A stretch of 64,000 nt of DNA, taken from the NCBI GenBank assembly GCA_037953745.1, contig JBAKBP010013067.1, positions 1 to 64,000 of the forward strand, in the 5' to 3' direction. This DNA is from Lithodes maja (Eukaryota; Arthropoda; Malacostraca; Decapoda; Lithodidae). Every line of letters begins with the position of its first letter. Within the stretch, counting starts at the first letter, position 1. Made by a program: the position numbers and the translations under genes. Below are positions 62,724 through 64,000 of the stretch, in pieces. The notes below the pieces were generated by a model. That model did no database searches and was not told the DNA's origin. It was given only the letters and a program-made list of their open reading frames with translations.

Positions 62724-64000
62724 TGTTACGACCGGGCACTCAGGTACACTAGGGCTCTCACACAGGACTCGAGTATGGCTCGCTGCCACAACGGAAACAC
62801 ACGATCCCAACCCCAGAGTACTGCCAGCCGAACAAAAAACACCAATACCCTCCAGAGTTCTATCTGCTATAACGGGGTATACAAGAACTCGGTACTAGCG
62901 TTTCACAACAGACTAATAAAAAGACGGGAGTTATCTAGTCTGGTCAACAATCAAACAAAGAAGTAAATACAACAACACCAAAGAATAGTGTTGGCCGAAG
63001 CCGAAGTAATCCACCCTTGACTAAGAACTTAAGAAGTCCTCCACCCTCTACTTCGGATCGGCACTATTACGTTACGTTAAACAATAGTCCTCGAGCATCG
63101 AGCAAGGAATCTTCTGATAAAGTTAGATGCTTCTCGGATACTCGTAAGAAGTAAGTATCGGATTTTGAACAGCAATTCAATAAGCAACACACTGGCAATT
63201 AACTAATATTAAAGGCTTTAAATTGACATAAGAAGAATTAGAAGAATAGACAGTAGTAAATGGCAAACATATAAAAGAAATACTCCGACAATGCACTGGC
63301 CATAGCCTACTAGGATTGTGCTCGGGGGCCACTAATCTCTAAAGTAGCTTATGCGTGCCACACATGAAATCAATAGTGCATAAACAATAACATACATAAG
63401 GAAAGCTTCAATACTATGCTGTATCTGCTGACCGAGCAAAGTCTAGCTGGGATGTAGTAGGCTAGGAAACAATGGCTGAGCAAGCGGCTCGTAGCCTAGC
63501 GAGGTCCTTAAGGCTGTGCGGCCAAATTACGTTAATTGACGGGATGCTCTCTTGAGAGATCCAGATCACTAGTATCTGGTTCTCTCCTGGCGATCCTCTC
63601 AAAGTCAAGCAAACGAGTTAGCACAGTGCTGGGTGGCAGAGGCAAAAGCCCTCACTCGCAACACAGTGCTAAACTCACAAGGTACACAGTCAGAAAGACC
63701 ACCTAGGCTTCCCAAGTCTCCGTTGCGATTGTACAGGTTCAACAAAACCTAATACACATAGGGAATCACAACTCTAGTAGCCTCATCCCAGTCTAGCATC
63801 ACCTAGATCAGCAGAAAACAGGACCATGAATAATCATACACAGGGAAATGCATATACGAGTGCAACAAACATTAATCAATCCTATTCTAGTTATCCCTTC
63901 CAAAATAGGCTATTCTAATAGGCATATATCTCGTGAGAACTCAAGCGATAATACTTTGGCTGACTAAATCTGCACCAAAGGGGTCATTGAGGTTAAAAAG
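62724..64000 (-). repeat. Fourth LTR of the A/B family, older, cut by window end
   Basis: Starts TGTTACGACCGGGCACTC and follows the other LTRs to the window edge, with many substitutions and small indels. It may be a solo LTR or the left end of another minus-strand element. Confidence 0.9.

Overview
This is a eukaryotic window made almost entirely of transposable elements and simple or tandem repeats. I found no host gene that I could support. A (TTAGG)n tract (the arthropod telomeric motif), the number of microsatellites and the mix of Gypsy, CR1/L2, Jockey, RTE and TTAA-type DNA elements suggest an arthropod, most likely a decapod crustacean. The species call is inference.

Layout. 1-13256 is a three-level nest. 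A 5'-truncated non-LTR retrotransposon (11440-13256, +) is cut by a Gypsy element on the minus strand ('element A', 1-11439, running off the left edge). A's 1.84-kb LTR is in turn cut by a complete 5.6-kb Gypsy element on the plus strand ('element C', 5422-11038), which has identical 223-bp LTRs, a CTAAG target duplication and one open 1714-codon gag-pol. 13450-18634 holds a promoter-like GC-rich island, a 44-bp minisatellite of about 34 copies and a 63-bp array. 19212-25345 holds two Jockey-type 3' fragments; the second is split by a complete 3.2-kb DNA transposon with an intact 632-codon DDE transposase. 26279-28312 is an RTE element. 28400-31936 is a minus-strand CR1/L2 element with a GDSL-esterase ORF1, broken by an RTE fragment and a TTAA MITE. 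32400-33719 is repeats and a large palindrome. 33720-41942 is a second, complete copy of the A family ('element B'). 41943-46785 holds simple repeats, an unidentified broken ORF and MITEs. 47013-56473 holds three minus-strand LINE copies (a 3' fragment, a Jockey-type element and a CR1-like element with PHD-like fingers joined to its endonuclease), plus a tRNA-derived insert. 56520-62723 is mostly repeats, including a TA-flanked MITE that carries the TTAGG tract. 62724-64000 is the start of an older LTR of the A/B family.

Most interesting. The A/B family is Gypsy-type: its integrase has a GPY module and its Gag resembles the SCAN domain. Yet its integrase lies between protease and reverse transcriptase, the Gmr1-like (Copia-style) order. 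Element B has nearly identical LTRs, so it inserted recently. Its single 1285-codon frame keeps Gag and protease, has lost integrase, and carries only in-frame shreds of RT and RNase H with no catalytic aspartate boxes. It looks like a recently mobilised, trans-dependent Gag-protease element. Element C and the DDE transposon appear intact and may be active.
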